A DNA stretch of 64,000 nucleotides from Opitutia bacterium. GTDB lineage: Bacteria; Verrucomicrobiota; Verrucomicrobiia; Opitutales; UBA953. The DNA lies in contig CANIUQ010000003.1 in assembly GCA_947470855.1 (NCBI GenBank), positions 1 to 64,000 on the forward strand, read 5' to 3'. The position numbers and the translations under genes were made by a program. Below the pieces are notes generated by a model. The model searched no databases, was not told the DNA's origin, and was given only the letters and a program-made list of their open reading frames with translations. Every line of letters begins with the position of its first letter. Position 1 is the stretch's first letter. Below are positions 1 to 9,455 of this stretch, piece by piece.

Positions 1-102
1 CAACTCAAGTGATTTTGAGTGGTTAAAAATGATGAAACGGGAAGCTCCTTTTGTTGAGCCTGCAGCGGCTAGTAGCACGCTGGAGTCTAAGAAGACTCTC
101 AC
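1..102 (-). CDS. PIN-domain (VapC-like) toxin, N-terminal fragment truncated by the left window edge
   Basis: Not in ORF track. Minus-strand translation from GTG at 102: MRVFLDSSVLLAAAGSTKGASRFIIFNHSKSLEL, open to the edge; LDSSVLLAA is a PIN N-terminal signature; start overlaps the antitoxin stop (GTGA). Confidence 0.7.
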   Translation of the reverse strand, partial: MRVFLDSSVLLAAAGSTKGASRFIIFNHSKSLEL

Positions 103-338
103 TTTTTCTTCTTTTTATAAGTTTTGAAGTCAGCCTCGTCGTTAATGATCCAGCGATCTATGGATTCTTTAGGGATGTCACGAATAGGCATGGCTATGGC
201 TGATTGCATTGTAACGACTCCGTTTTTTTCTTCGAGTACAACCATGGGCGAGGCGAGACGATTGAGTTTTAATTTGATACGAAGTTCGGGTGGTAGCGTG
301 AGAGTGCCACGTTTGCTTACTGGTAAGGTGTAGGTCAT
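99..338 (-). CDS. AbrB/MazE-like antitoxin
   Basis: MTYTLPVSKRGTLTLPPELRIKLKL... swapped-hairpin AbrB motif; internal ATG at 338 chosen because the upstream part of ORF 99..656 is low-complexity repeat translation. Confidence 0.7.
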   Translation of the reverse strand: MTYTLPVSKRGTLTLPPELRIKLKLNRLASPMVVLEEKNGVVTMQSAIAMPIRDIPKESIDRWIINDEADFKTYKKKKK

Positions 339-394
339 GCAGTTATGCTGTATTGCAGTAATGCAGTAGCGAGGAAAAAGGGGAGGCAAGTGGG

Positions 395-533
395 CGAGAT
401 ACAGTGCAAAGGTGCAAATCGGAGCGGAGCTCCTGTGCAAAGGTGCAAAGGTGAAACGAGAAGGGGGCCAGTGGAAAAGAGGAAGAGGGGACAAGAGATA
501 CAGTGCAAAGGTGCAAATGTGCAAAGGTGGAGG
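395..533. repeat. TGCAAA-module intergenic repeat cluster A, one copy with a hairpin insert
   Basis: Repeated CAGTGCAAAGGTGCAAA units at about 402 and 501; hairpin GGAGC-GGA-GCTCC at 421-433. Confidence 0.85.
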
Positions 534-555
534 CAAAAAACGTCCCGACTGTAGA

Positions 556-2337
556 TTATTTGGAGTCGAGTTCGAGCCAGCGGGAGAGGGCTTGGCTGTG
601 TTGTGATTCGATTTCCTGTAATCGTTTTTGAATTTGTGACGCCTTGAGGGGCCCATCTTTATACAACTCTGGATCAGCTAACTGAGCCGTAAGGTCAGAC
701 TGCTCTTCTTCTAACTTGGCAATTTTAACAGGCAAATCGACGAGGTCCTGTCTTTCCTTGTTGTTCATCTTCGCAGGTTTTTTGGTAGGTTCAGATGAAG
801 GGGGATTTGTTTTGTTGGCGAGTGCAGGACGTTTGTTGCGTTCGACTTCGCGACGCCAATCGGAATAGCCACCGACATGTTCGGAGATGATGCCGTTGCC
901 TTCGAAAACTAAAGTACTGGTGACGACATTATCGAGGAAATCACGGTCGTGACTCACGATGATGAGGGTGCCTTTATATTCGACGAGTATGTCCTCGAGA
1001 ACATCGAGAGTTTCGGCATCGAGGTCGTTGGTAGGTTCGTCGAGAACGAGAACGTTGGCTGGTTTGGTGAAGAGTCGAGCGAGTAGGAGGCGATTGCGTT
1101 CGCCACCGGAAAGAACTTTGGCTTTTGAACGAGCGCGGGTGGGTTCGAAGAGAAAGTCTTGGAGGTAGCTGATGACGTGGCGGGAGCGACCTTGGACTTC
1201 GACCTTGTCAGAGTCACCCGCCAGATTTTCGGCGACGGTGAGTTCATCGTTTATGAGATCGCGCATTTGGTCGAAGTAGACCACTTCAAGTTTGGTACCG
1301 AATTTGATTTGACCGCTGGTGGGAGTTAGTTGGCCCAGTAAAATTTTAACCAGCGTGGTTTTGCCCACTCCATTGGGTCCGATGAGTCCAACTTTATCGC
1401 CGCGATTGAGTCGCAGGTTGAATTGTTGAAAAATTGTGGTGCCGTTGGGGTAGGTGAAGTTGAGGTTTTCGGTTTCGACGACGCGTTCGCCTGAGCGATC
1501 GGCTGAACTAATTTCCATTTTAGCAGCGCCGGTGGCAGTGCGCATTTCTTGTCGCTCGGTGCGCATGATTTTAAGGGCTTCCATACGGGCGTTGGATTTG
1601 GTGCGACGGGCGCCTGGACTGCGGCGAGACCAGGCTTCTTCTTGGGCGAGTTTTTTGTCGAACGCAGCGCGTTGGCGTTCTTCGGCGACGAAGAGTTCTT
1701 CTTTGCGGATCAGGTAGGTGTCGTAATCGCAGGACCAGCTTGTGAGTTTACCGCGATCGAGTTCGATGATGCGGTTGGCCATGCGGCGGAGGAATGCGCG
1801 GTCGTGGGTAACGAAGAGAAGAGGAATTTTTTCGGCGAGGAGGAATTCTTCCATCCAAAGAATGGATTCTAGATCCATGTGATTGGTTGGTTCGTCGAGG
1901 AGAAGTAGGTCGGGTTTGGCGGCGAGGGCTTTGGCGAGGAGGCAGCGTCGTTTTAAACCACCGGAGAGTTCATTAAAAGTGCGGTCAGCTGGAAGGCCGA
2001 GTCGTTCGATTAGGTCGTCGACTAGGACATCGCGTTCCCAATCTTCTTCTGGTCCGTCGTGGCGCAGTCCTGATTCCACGATGGAGCGAACCGTACCAGG
2101 GAGGTCATCGGGGATTTCTTGGGTGAGGCGGGCTTGGGTGATGCCACTCGGGTGAGTGACTGTACCTGAGTCGGGTTGCATTTCACCTGCGGCGATGCGC
2201 ATCAGTGTGGTTTTGCCGGCGCCGTTACGTCCGAGTAAGCAGACGCGTTCGCCTTCTTCGATTTGAAGGTTGAGGTGATCGAGGACGGCGGGTCCGCCGA
2301 AGTTAACGCAAATGTCGAGGAGGCTTAAGAGGGCCAT
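556..2337 (-). CDS. uup: ABC-F family ATP-binding protein, Uup-like
   Basis: Two ABC cassettes (GRNGAGKTTL, LSGGLKRR, LLLDEPTNHMD; GPNGVGKTTL, LSGGERNR, LVLDEPTNDLD) plus C-terminal coiled coil; start at MALLSLLDICVNFGG, excluding the repeat-encoded extension. Confidence 0.9.
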   Translation of the reverse strand: MALLSLLDICVNFGGPAVLDHLNLQIEEGERVCLLGRNGAGKTTLMRIAAGEMQPDSGTVTHPSGITQARLTQEIPDDLPGTVRSIVESGLRHDGPEEDWERDVLVDDLIERLGLPADRTFNELSGGLKRRCLLAKALAAKPDLLLLDEPTNHMDLESILWMEEFLLAEKIPLLFVTHDRAFLRRMANRIIELDRGKLTSWSCDYDTYLIRKEELFVAEERQRAAFDKKLAQEEAWSRRSPGARRTKSNARMEALKIMRTERQEMRTATGAAKMEISSADRSGERVVETENLNFTYPNGTTIFQQFNLRLNRGDKVGLIGPNGVGKTTLVKILLGQLTPTSGQIKFGTKLEVVYFDQMRDLINDELTVAENLAGDSDKVEVQGRSRHVISYLQDFLFEPTRARSKAKVLSGGERNRLLLARLFTKPANVLVLDEPTNDLDAETLDVLEDILVEYKGTLIIVSHDRDFLDNVVTSTLVFEGNGIISEHVGGYSDWRREVERNKRPALANKTNPPSSEPTKKPAKMNNKERQDLVDLPVKIAKLEEEQSDLTAQLADPELYKDGPLKASQIQKRLQEIESQHSQALSRWLELDSK

Positions 2338-2370
2338 GGAAGGGGGCGGGGGAGGAGAGACAGTGAGAAC

Positions 2371-2604
2371 GTGCAAAAGTGCAAAGGTGCAAAAGTGGAG
2401 ACAAGAAGTGGGCGAGGGCGGCAAGAGGCAGTGCAAAGGTGCAAACGTGCAAAAGTGGAAAGGTGGGGAAGCGGGTGACGGGTGACGGGAAGGGGGAGAG
2501 AGGCAAAAGGCAGTGCAAAAGTGCAAATCGCGACGGGGTCGCTGTGCAAATGTGCAAAGGTGGGGAAGCGGGTGTCAGGTGTCGGGTGACGGGTGTCGGG
2601 AGGG
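2371..2604. repeat. TGCAAA-module intergenic repeat cluster B plus GGGTGAC/GGGTGTC tandem heptamers
   Basis: GTGCAAARGTGCAAA units at 2371, about 2430 and about 2510; hairpin GCGAC-GGG-GTCGC at 2530-2542; G-tract runs at 2473-2496 and 2584-2604. Confidence 0.85.
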
Positions 2605-2671
2605 AAAAGTGGGCGAGGGGAAAGGAAAGTTAGGGGACCAGTGGAAAAGGGGAAGAGGATGAAGGTAGGGG

Positions 2672-3952
2672 TTAGTGGAATTTTTCGAGGCGGGAGATTT
2701 CGGGGAAGCGCCAGTGGACGATGCCCATGACTCCAAATACGGCGAGGCCACCGAAGACGACAGAGTTTACTGTTCCGAGGAGGCGTGCAGCGAGACCGGA
2801 TTCGGCCATGCCGAGTTCGTTTGAGCAACCGATAAAGACGGCGGTGACGGCGGAAACGCGTCCCATCATTTCGGGAGGGACGCTTGTTTGCAGAATGGTT
2901 TGTCGGATGATGACATTTACGGCGTCGGCAGCACCTGAAATAAATAGGAAGAGAAAAGAGAAGATGAAGGCTGCTTGAAGGCTGAGTCCGAGAGCGTTGG
3001 CGATTTGTATCGAAAGACCAAAGCCGATGATACAGAGTCCAAAAATGGCGAATGAGCCGTAAAGAGAGCGTCCCACGTGTTGAAAAGAAGGGCGAAAGAG
3101 GAGGAAGATTGACATGATGACAGCTCCGCAGGAGGTGGCGGCGCGGAGGAGTCCGAATCCTAATGGTCCGACATTGAGCATTTCGGCGAAGATGGGAAGA
3201 AGTGCGACTGCTCCGCCGAATAAAACCGCAAACAGATCGAGCGTGAAAGCACCGAGCATAGCGCGTTGGCTGAGCATGAAGTGTATGCCCGTTCGCAAAC
3301 TTTGCAGGATTGGTTCGGGTTGTCGGGATTGGAGTTCGTGGGAGGTTTTGATGCTGAGATTGTTGAGTAGTGCTGCGATGAAGAGGATTGAGGAGACTGA
3401 GTAGGCGAGGTATTCGCCGTTGAGCCAGATGAGTAGACCTGCGAAGCCTGGTCCGATAACGGAGGAGAGTTCGAAGAGTGTGTTGCGCCAACGAACTGCG
3501 CTGGGGATTTGGGAACGCTGAAGAATTTCGGCGATCATCGCTTGGCGGGCTGTGGTGAGGAAGCTACGGGCGAGACCACCGCCGATGACGACGCCGTAGA
3601 GTAGGCAAAGTTTGAGCCAAGAAGTGGCGATGAGACTGGGGAGAAAAAGGAGAAGCGAGAGCAGGAGCATCACCGTGAGTGATGTGCAAGCGATGAAGCG
3701 TCGGTTATTTTTATCGGCGACATGTCCGGCGAAGAGGACTGAGCTGACGAAAGGAATCACTTCGGCTAGACCGACTGCGCCGAGAGCGAGAGCAGCGTTG
3801 GCGTGATTGGCTTTGGTGATTTCGAAAACTTGCCAGGCGATGGTGACCGTTTGGATTTGAATGGCGAGGGTACCTAGCACCAAGGCTCCGACGTAGAGTC
3901 GGAACGCAGGCAGACGCATGGGAGAGTCGTCATCGGTCTGAAAAAGGTGCAT
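2672..3952 (-). CDS. MFS transporter (EntS/DUF894-like)
   Basis: About 12 hydrophobic segments; RLYVGALVLGTLAIQIQTVTIAWQVFEIT near the N-terminus. Confidence 0.8.
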   Translation of the reverse strand: MHLFQTDDDSPMRLPAFRLYVGALVLGTLAIQIQTVTIAWQVFEITKANHANAALALGAVGLAEVIPFVSSVLFAGHVADKNNRRFIACTSLTVMLLLSLLLFLPSLIATSWLKLCLLYGVVIGGGLARSFLTTARQAMIAEILQRSQIPSAVRWRNTLFELSSVIGPGFAGLLIWLNGEYLAYSVSSILFIAALLNNLSIKTSHELQSRQPEPILQSLRTGIHFMLSQRAMLGAFTLDLFAVLFGGAVALLPIFAEMLNVGPLGFGLLRAATSCGAVIMSIFLLFRPSFQHVGRSLYGSFAIFGLCIIGFGLSIQIANALGLSLQAAFIFSFLFLFISGAADAVNVIIRQTILQTSVPPEMMGRVSAVTAVFIGCSNELGMAESGLAARLLGTVNSVVFGGLAVFGVMGIVHWRFPEISRLEKFH

Positions 3953-4118
3953 GTGCAAAGTGATATGTGGGTGCAAATAGATGGACGGTCAAACTCGCTT
4001 AAAAATCTTGTTTTTAATCGTCATTCGGTTTAGAAGTTTCGCATCCTTACCCCTAAGGTTTCATGGAGTTATTCGACTCCTCTCTTTACCTTTAACCCCA
4101 AATTTATAATAAATAATT

Positions 4119-5468
4119 ATGGCACACCGATTATTCGGGACGGATGGTATTCGAGGCAGAGCGAACGAGTATCCTATCACCTCTGAAATCGCCCTTAAAT
4201 TGGGTCAGGCCATCTCACGGGTTTTGAAATCGAGTGGTGCCAATCACAACCGCGTCGTCATTGGTAAGGATACCCGGATTTCTGGGTATATGTTAGAGAC
4301 CGCTTTGACTAGTGGTTTGGTGTCGCGCGGGATGGACGTGTTTTTGGTGGGTCCGATGCCGACGCCTGCCGTGGCGCATTTAACCAAGTCGATGGGTTGT
4401 GGTGCGGGGATTATGTTAACCGCTTCGCACAATCCTTATGACGATAATGGATTGAAAATTTTTGGTCCTGATGGGTTTAAGTTATCTGACGAATTAGAGA
4501 AGGCCATTGAAGAGGATATTCTTTCGGATGGAAAACATCCTGCCGTTGAACCGGCGAAGATTGGTAAAGCGTTTCGTATCGATGATGCCAGTGGGCGTTA
4601 CATTGAGTATGCTAAGCAGAGTGCAGGTCCGGCGGATTTGAGTGGTTTGAAGTTAGTTGTCGATTGTGGACATGGTGCTTCGTATCTCATTGCGCCTATT
4701 ATTTTCCGTGAATTAGGAGCCAAAGTGAAGAAGTTGGGCGTCGAGCCTGATGGTATGAATATCAATGATGGGGTGGGAGCGTTGCACCCTGAGCATGCGG
4801 CAGCTGTGGTGAAAGAAACTGGAGCCGATATTGGTATTTCGTTTGATGGTGATGCTGATCGGGTGATTTTTACTGATGAGACTGGGACTCCTGTTTCGGG
4901 GGATCGCATTTTAACTTTGTGTGCTTTGGCGATGAAGCAAGAGGGCTTGTTGCGTGGTGACACCATGGTAACGACCGTGATGAGTAATTTAGGTTTGCAT
5001 GAGGCGATGCGTAAAGTGGGTGTGAAGGTGGTGACCACGGGGGTGGGTGATCGACTCGTCATTGAGGCTTTGCGCAAAGGTGGCTATTCCTTTGGCGGAG
5101 AAAATTCTGGGCATTTAATTTTTGCCGATCATGCGACGACCGGGGATGGGATTTTGAGTGCGATTCAGGTTTTAAAGATTATGAAAAAATCGGGCAAAAA
5201 ACTTTCTGAATTAGCCAAAGTCATGCATGAATATCCTCACGCTTTGGTGAATTTGAAAACGAAGGCTAAGCCACCCATTGAAACCATGAAGCATTTACAA
5301 GCGGCGATGGTTGAAGCCGATTCGGCCTTTGGTCAGGTTGGTCGCCATTTGATTCGCTATTCCGGCACCGAAAATAAAATCCGCATTTTGGTTGAGCATC
5401 GTGAGCAAGGTGAAGTGGATCGATGGACTAAACGTTTCCAGGAGGCCGTTGAGCGGGATTTAGCCTAA
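4119..5468 (+). CDS. glmM: Phosphoglucosamine mutase
   Basis: FGTDGIRGRAN, TASHNPYDDNGLKIF, FDGDADR, RYSGTENKIRILVE. Confidence 0.95.
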   Translation: MAHRLFGTDGIRGRANEYPITSEIALKLGQAISRVLKSSGANHNRVVIGKDTRISGYMLETALTSGLVSRGMDVFLVGPMPTPAVAHLTKSMGCGAGIMLTASHNPYDDNGLKIFGPDGFKLSDELEKAIEEDILSDGKHPAVEPAKIGKAFRIDDASGRYIEYAKQSAGPADLSGLKLVVDCGHGASYLIAPIIFRELGAKVKKLGVEPDGMNINDGVGALHPEHAAAVVKETGADIGISFDGDADRVIFTDETGTPVSGDRILTLCALAMKQEGLLRGDTMVTTVMSNLGLHEAMRKVGVKVVTTGVGDRLVIEALRKGGYSFGGENSGHLIFADHATTGDGILSAIQVLKIMKKSGKKLSELAKVMHEYPHALVNLKTKAKPPIETMKHLQAAMVEADSAFGQVGRHLIRYSGTENKIRILVEHREQGEVDRWTKRFQEAVERDLA

Positions 5469-5470
5469 CC

Positions 5471-6358
5471 ATGCGTCACTTTTGTTATAGTGAAGAAGGG
5501 GCTCAGGCTGGGTGTGAGCCGTTAACTGTGAAGCGTGCGCTGGGCGATGTCCCGGTTGCGAATGTGAGTTTGGCTACCCATCAGCAGGTGGCTTTGCAGT
5601 CGCTTGGGTATAGTTTAGTCGAGGACAAGAAATGTGATTTAGAGATAAGTCCTGCCGCGTGGTTTGATAGCAAAGAACTTGCGTCTTTTGTCTCTGATGA
5701 AGAGGCAGGGCAAATCGTCGATGAGCAAGGGGGCGTGTTAGCGCATTACAAGAAGCGCGGTAAAAAAATTTGTAAGACCAAGATCTCTTTTCTTATTCGT
5801 TTTAGTTGGGATTTTTTACGAGCCAACGAGTTGGCTATTGCGGCGATGACTCAGTGGGAAAATCACGGAACGTGTCATTCGTCCTTGTATGTTGAAGGCA
5901 GACTTTCGGTTGGGCGTGGCACGAAGATTTTACCTGGCGTCGTCGTTGAAGGGGATGTCGTGATTGGGGATAATTGTAAAGTTGGGCCCAATTGTTATCT
6001 TCGGGGCAGTACGACCGTGGGCAGTCACTGCCATGTTGGTCAGGCCGTGGAGTTAAAAAATTCAATATTATTCAGTCACACCAATGTCGGGCATTTATCC
6101 TATATTGGAGATTCTATTTTAGGTGAGAAAGTGAATCTTGGGGCTGGGACGATTACCTCTAATTTACGTCACGATGGTAAGACTCATCGCAGTGCCGTGG
6201 CGGGTTCGTTGGTTGATACTGGGCGGCGCAAGTTTGGTGCCGTGATTGGGGATCGTGTGCACACCGGGATTCACACCTCGATTTATCCAGGTCGCAAAAT
6301 TTGGCCTGGTCTAACTACTTTACCGGGCGACATCGTCACCCAAGATTTACAACAATAA
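5471..6358 (+). CDS. Left-handed beta-helix acyl/nucleotidyltransferase, GlmU C-terminus-like
   Basis: Hexapeptide repeats (ILPGVVVEGDVVIGDNCKVGPNCYLRG..., NLGAGTITSNLRHDG); lies between glmM and glmS; no LxxGxGTRM uridyltransferase motif. Confidence 0.8.
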   Translation: MRHFCYSEEGAQAGCEPLTVKRALGDVPVANVSLATHQQVALQSLGYSLVEDKKCDLEISPAAWFDSKELASFVSDEEAGQIVDEQGGVLAHYKKRGKKICKTKISFLIRFSWDFLRANELAIAAMTQWENHGTCHSSLYVEGRLSVGRGTKILPGVVVEGDVVIGDNCKVGPNCYLRGSTTVGSHCHVGQAVELKNSILFSHTNVGHLSYIGDSILGEKVNLGAGTITSNLRHDGKTHRSAVAGSLVDTGRRKFGAVIGDRVHTGIHTSIYPGRKIWPGLTTLPGDIVTQDLQQ

Positions 6359-6363
6359 CGACT

Positions 6364-8202
6364 ATGTGTGGCATCATTGGCTATATTGGAACCAGACCTG
6401 CGACTCCCATTTTGATTGGTGGTCTTAAGCGGTTGGAATATCGCGGGTATGATTCGGCGGGTTTGGCGTTGCTTGAGCCCAAGTCGATTTTGACTTATCG
6501 TTCTGTCGGAAAAGTTGCGCACCTAGTTGAAAAAGTCCGTTTGAATTTAACGCCTGAGCGTCAGAATGAATTAACGGTGGGGATTGCGCATACCCGATGG
6601 GCGACGCATGGAGCTCCGACTGAGGCGAATGCGCACCCGCATTACGATAAGAGCCGCCGTATTTGTGTCGTGCACAATGGCATTATTGAAAACTATCGGA
6701 CTATTCGTGAAAAGTTACAGGCCAAAGGGCACAAGTTTGATTCTGATACTGATACCGAGGCTTTATCGCGTTTGATTGGTGAGTGTTATCGGGGTGATTT
6801 ACGTAAGGCCGTGATTAATGCCCTGCGTCAGATTGAGGGTGCTTATGGTATTGCCGTGCTCTGTGCTGATGAGCCGGACAAGATGGTTGTGGCGCGTAAG
6901 GGTAGTCCCTTGGTTATTGGTATTGGTGAAGGCGAGTGTTTAGTGGCGTCGGATCCTTCCGCTTTGGTGGCACACACTCAGCGCGTTATTTACCTCGATG
7001 ATGGAGATGTTGCAGTGATTACACCTGATTTGGTGGATATACGGAATTTGGATGATGAGCCCATTGAGCGGAATGTTTCTGAATTAGGTCTCGATGTTGG
7101 TGCTGTTGAAAAAGGTGGTTATGAGCACTTCATGTTGAAGGAAATTTTTGAACAGCCTGAGACTGTACGAAATGCCCTGCGTGGGCGGATTGATTTGAAG
7201 GAAGGCACTGCCATTTTATCGGGCATGAATGCGACTCCAGCGGAATTGGCGGAGATTGCGCGCATTATTGTCGTGGGTTGTGGCACCTCTTTGCATGCGG
7301 GCATGGTAGGAGAGTTTGCCTTTGAAGATGTTGCGGGGATTTCGACTGAGGTGCAGCAGGCTGCCGAGTTTCGTTATCGAAATCCTATTGTTGATCGGAA
7401 CGACATGGTTATTGCCATTTCTCAGTCTGGTGAGACTGCAGATACCTTAGCGGCGATTCGCAAAGCGAAGGAGAAGGGTACAAAAGTTTTTGGACTCGTG
7501 AATGTGGTGGGTTCGGCGATTGCCCGTGAGGCAGGTCGAGGGGTGTTTATTCATGCTGGACCCGAGATATCGGTTGCTTCGACCAAGGCGTTTACCGGAC
7601 AGGTGGCCGTGTTGCTTTTGATGGCACTGAAACTTGGTCGCACCCGTCGACTTTCCAATGAAGACAGCTTGAAGTTGGCTCAGGAGATTAATCGTTTGCC
7701 CGAGTTGGTGGAGTATGTGTTAAAGCAGAACGATGCTATCGCGAAGGTGGCTGAGCGTATGGCTCAGTCGGATCATGCTTTCTTCTTGGGGAGAGGTCCG
7801 ATGCATCCCGTCGCTTTGGAGGGTGCTTTGAAGTTGAAGGAAATTTCTTATGTGCATGCCGAGGGGTATCATGCGGCTGAGATGAAGCATGGTCCGATTG
7901 CTCTTTTAACCCCCGGGGTGCCGGTGGTTGTGTTGGCTAATCACTCTCCCGTGTTGGACAAAGTGTGGAGTAATGCTGAGGAGTGTAAGGCTCGTGGAGC
8001 GCGTATCATTGCGGTTGTGACTGAAGGTGAGCCTAAGACTGATTTGGCGGATGACACCATTGTCTTACCTCCGTGTAGTCCGTTAGTGGCGACTATTCCT
8101 GCCGCTGTCGCATTACAGTTGCTCGCTTATCATGTGGCGCGTTTGCGTGGATGTTCGATTGATCAACCGCGCAATTTAGCGAAGTCGGTCACCGTCGAAT
8201 AG
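6364..8202 (+). CDS. glmS: Glutamine-fructose-6-phosphate aminotransferase
   Basis: MCGIIGYIG N-terminal nucleophile, two SIS domains, C-terminal DQPRNLAKSVTVE. Confidence 0.97.
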   Translation: MCGIIGYIGTRPATPILIGGLKRLEYRGYDSAGLALLEPKSILTYRSVGKVAHLVEKVRLNLTPERQNELTVGIAHTRWATHGAPTEANAHPHYDKSRRICVVHNGIIENYRTIREKLQAKGHKFDSDTDTEALSRLIGECYRGDLRKAVINALRQIEGAYGIAVLCADEPDKMVVARKGSPLVIGIGEGECLVASDPSALVAHTQRVIYLDDGDVAVITPDLVDIRNLDDEPIERNVSELGLDVGAVEKGGYEHFMLKEIFEQPETVRNALRGRIDLKEGTAILSGMNATPAELAEIARIIVVGCGTSLHAGMVGEFAFEDVAGISTEVQQAAEFRYRNPIVDRNDMVIAISQSGETADTLAAIRKAKEKGTKVFGLVNVVGSAIAREAGRGVFIHAGPEISVASTKAFTGQVAVLLLMALKLGRTRRLSNEDSLKLAQEINRLPELVEYVLKQNDAIAKVAERMAQSDHAFFLGRGPMHPVALEGALKLKEISYVHAEGYHAAEMKHGPIALLTPGVPVVVLANHSPVLDKVWSNAEECKARGARIIAVVTEGEPKTDLADDTIVLPPCSPLVATIPAAVALQLLAYHVARLRGCSIDQPRNLAKSVTVE

Positions 8203-8211
8203 AGGATTTTT

Positions 8212-8229
8212 CTAGGGTAAACACCCTAG
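8212..8229. other. Perfect 7-bp inverted repeat CTAGGGT-AAAC-ACCCTAG
   Basis: Direct reading 10 bp after the glmS stop; no following T-tract, so terminator function is uncertain. Confidence 0.6.
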
Positions 8230-8274
8230 GTGTGAGACATTGCGTGAGGCTATCTGGCTCCGTGCCATGGGCTC

Positions 8275-8675
<401 letters not shown>

Positions 8676-8761
8676 AATCAGCGGAATATGAAGGAGTGCG
8701 TGGCGGGGGACTTTTTTCAAGCGAATAAAAGTCGAGGCTAGGGAATGAAATTCGTTCGAAG

Positions 8762-8833
<72 letters not shown>

Positions 8834-8885
8834 TCGAACCTCTTTACCAAAGAGAGTTTGAGACCGCAGGTAAAGAATAAATAAA

Positions 8886-9449
8886 TTAGCGATGACCTCT
8901 TTGGCGGACGGCTTCGAAGAGGCAAACGCCTGCGGAAACCGAGACGTTGAGGCAGGGCACGGAGCCGAGCATTGGGATGCGGAGGAGAAAATCGCATGTC
9001 TCGGTTGTGAGGTGTCGCATACCTTCGCCTTCGGCGCCCATGACGATGGCGAGAGGGCCGGTGAGTTTGGCGGAGTAGAGAGATTGGCTTGCTTTATGGT
9101 CGCTGGTGCCGGCGATCCAGACTCCGCCGTCTTTCAGTTTAACGAGGGCGTTGCGGAGATTGTTAGCTTGGACGATGGGAATGCTTTCGGCGGCGCCGAC
9201 AGCTACTTTTCTTACCGTTTCATTTACCGGTGCTGAATTTTTCTTGGTGATGACGACGAAGGCGCAGCCTGCGCAATCGGCGGTGCGGAGGCAGGCGCCG
9301 AGGTTATGCGGGTCTTGGACTCCGTCTAAAACTAAAATGAGCGGATCTTTGTGGCGCTGGAGAAGTTCGGGGATATTACTCTCGTCGAGTAATTGTAGAG
9401 GACGATGAAGGTCGGCGTGACGCGGAGCTCGATCGTTGGACCTGGACAT
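8886..9449 (-). CDS. TrmH/SpoU family RNA 2'-O-methyltransferase (RlmB-like), no N-terminal substrate-binding domain
   Basis: LDGVQDPHNLGACLRTADCAG, GAEGEGMRHLT, PMLGSVPCLNVSVSAGVCLFE. Confidence 0.9.
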   Translation of the reverse strand: MSRSNDRAPRHADLHRPLQLLDESNIPELLQRHKDPLILVLDGVQDPHNLGACLRTADCAGCAFVVITKKNSAPVNETVRKVAVGAAESIPIVQANNLRNALVKLKDGGVWIAGTSDHKASQSLYSAKLTGPLAIVMGAEGEGMRHLTTETCDFLLRIPMLGSVPCLNVSVSAGVCLFEAVRQRGHR

Positions 9450-9455
9450 CGTTGA

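Noticed and set aside
339-656. N-terminal part of ORF 99..656
   Set aside because: Low-complexity translation of the TGCAAA array; a conserved AbrB domain begins at the ATG at 338.
2338-2526. N-terminal extension of the uup ORF
   Set aside because: CTFALLH-type repeat translation; ABC-F homology begins at 2337.
395-2604. CRISPR array
   Set aside because: TGCAAA units are short, irregularly spaced, lack unique spacers of constant length, and no cas gene is nearby.
2325-3491. 388-aa minus-strand ORF
   Set aside because: Arg/His/Pro-rich out-of-frame translation overlapping the MFS gene and repeat cluster B; no family motif.
4598-5077. 159-aa minus-strand ORF
   Set aside because: Antisense to glmM; no motif.
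8212-8229. glmS terminator
   Set aside because: Good inverted repeat but not followed by a T-tract on either strand; listed only as an inverted repeat.
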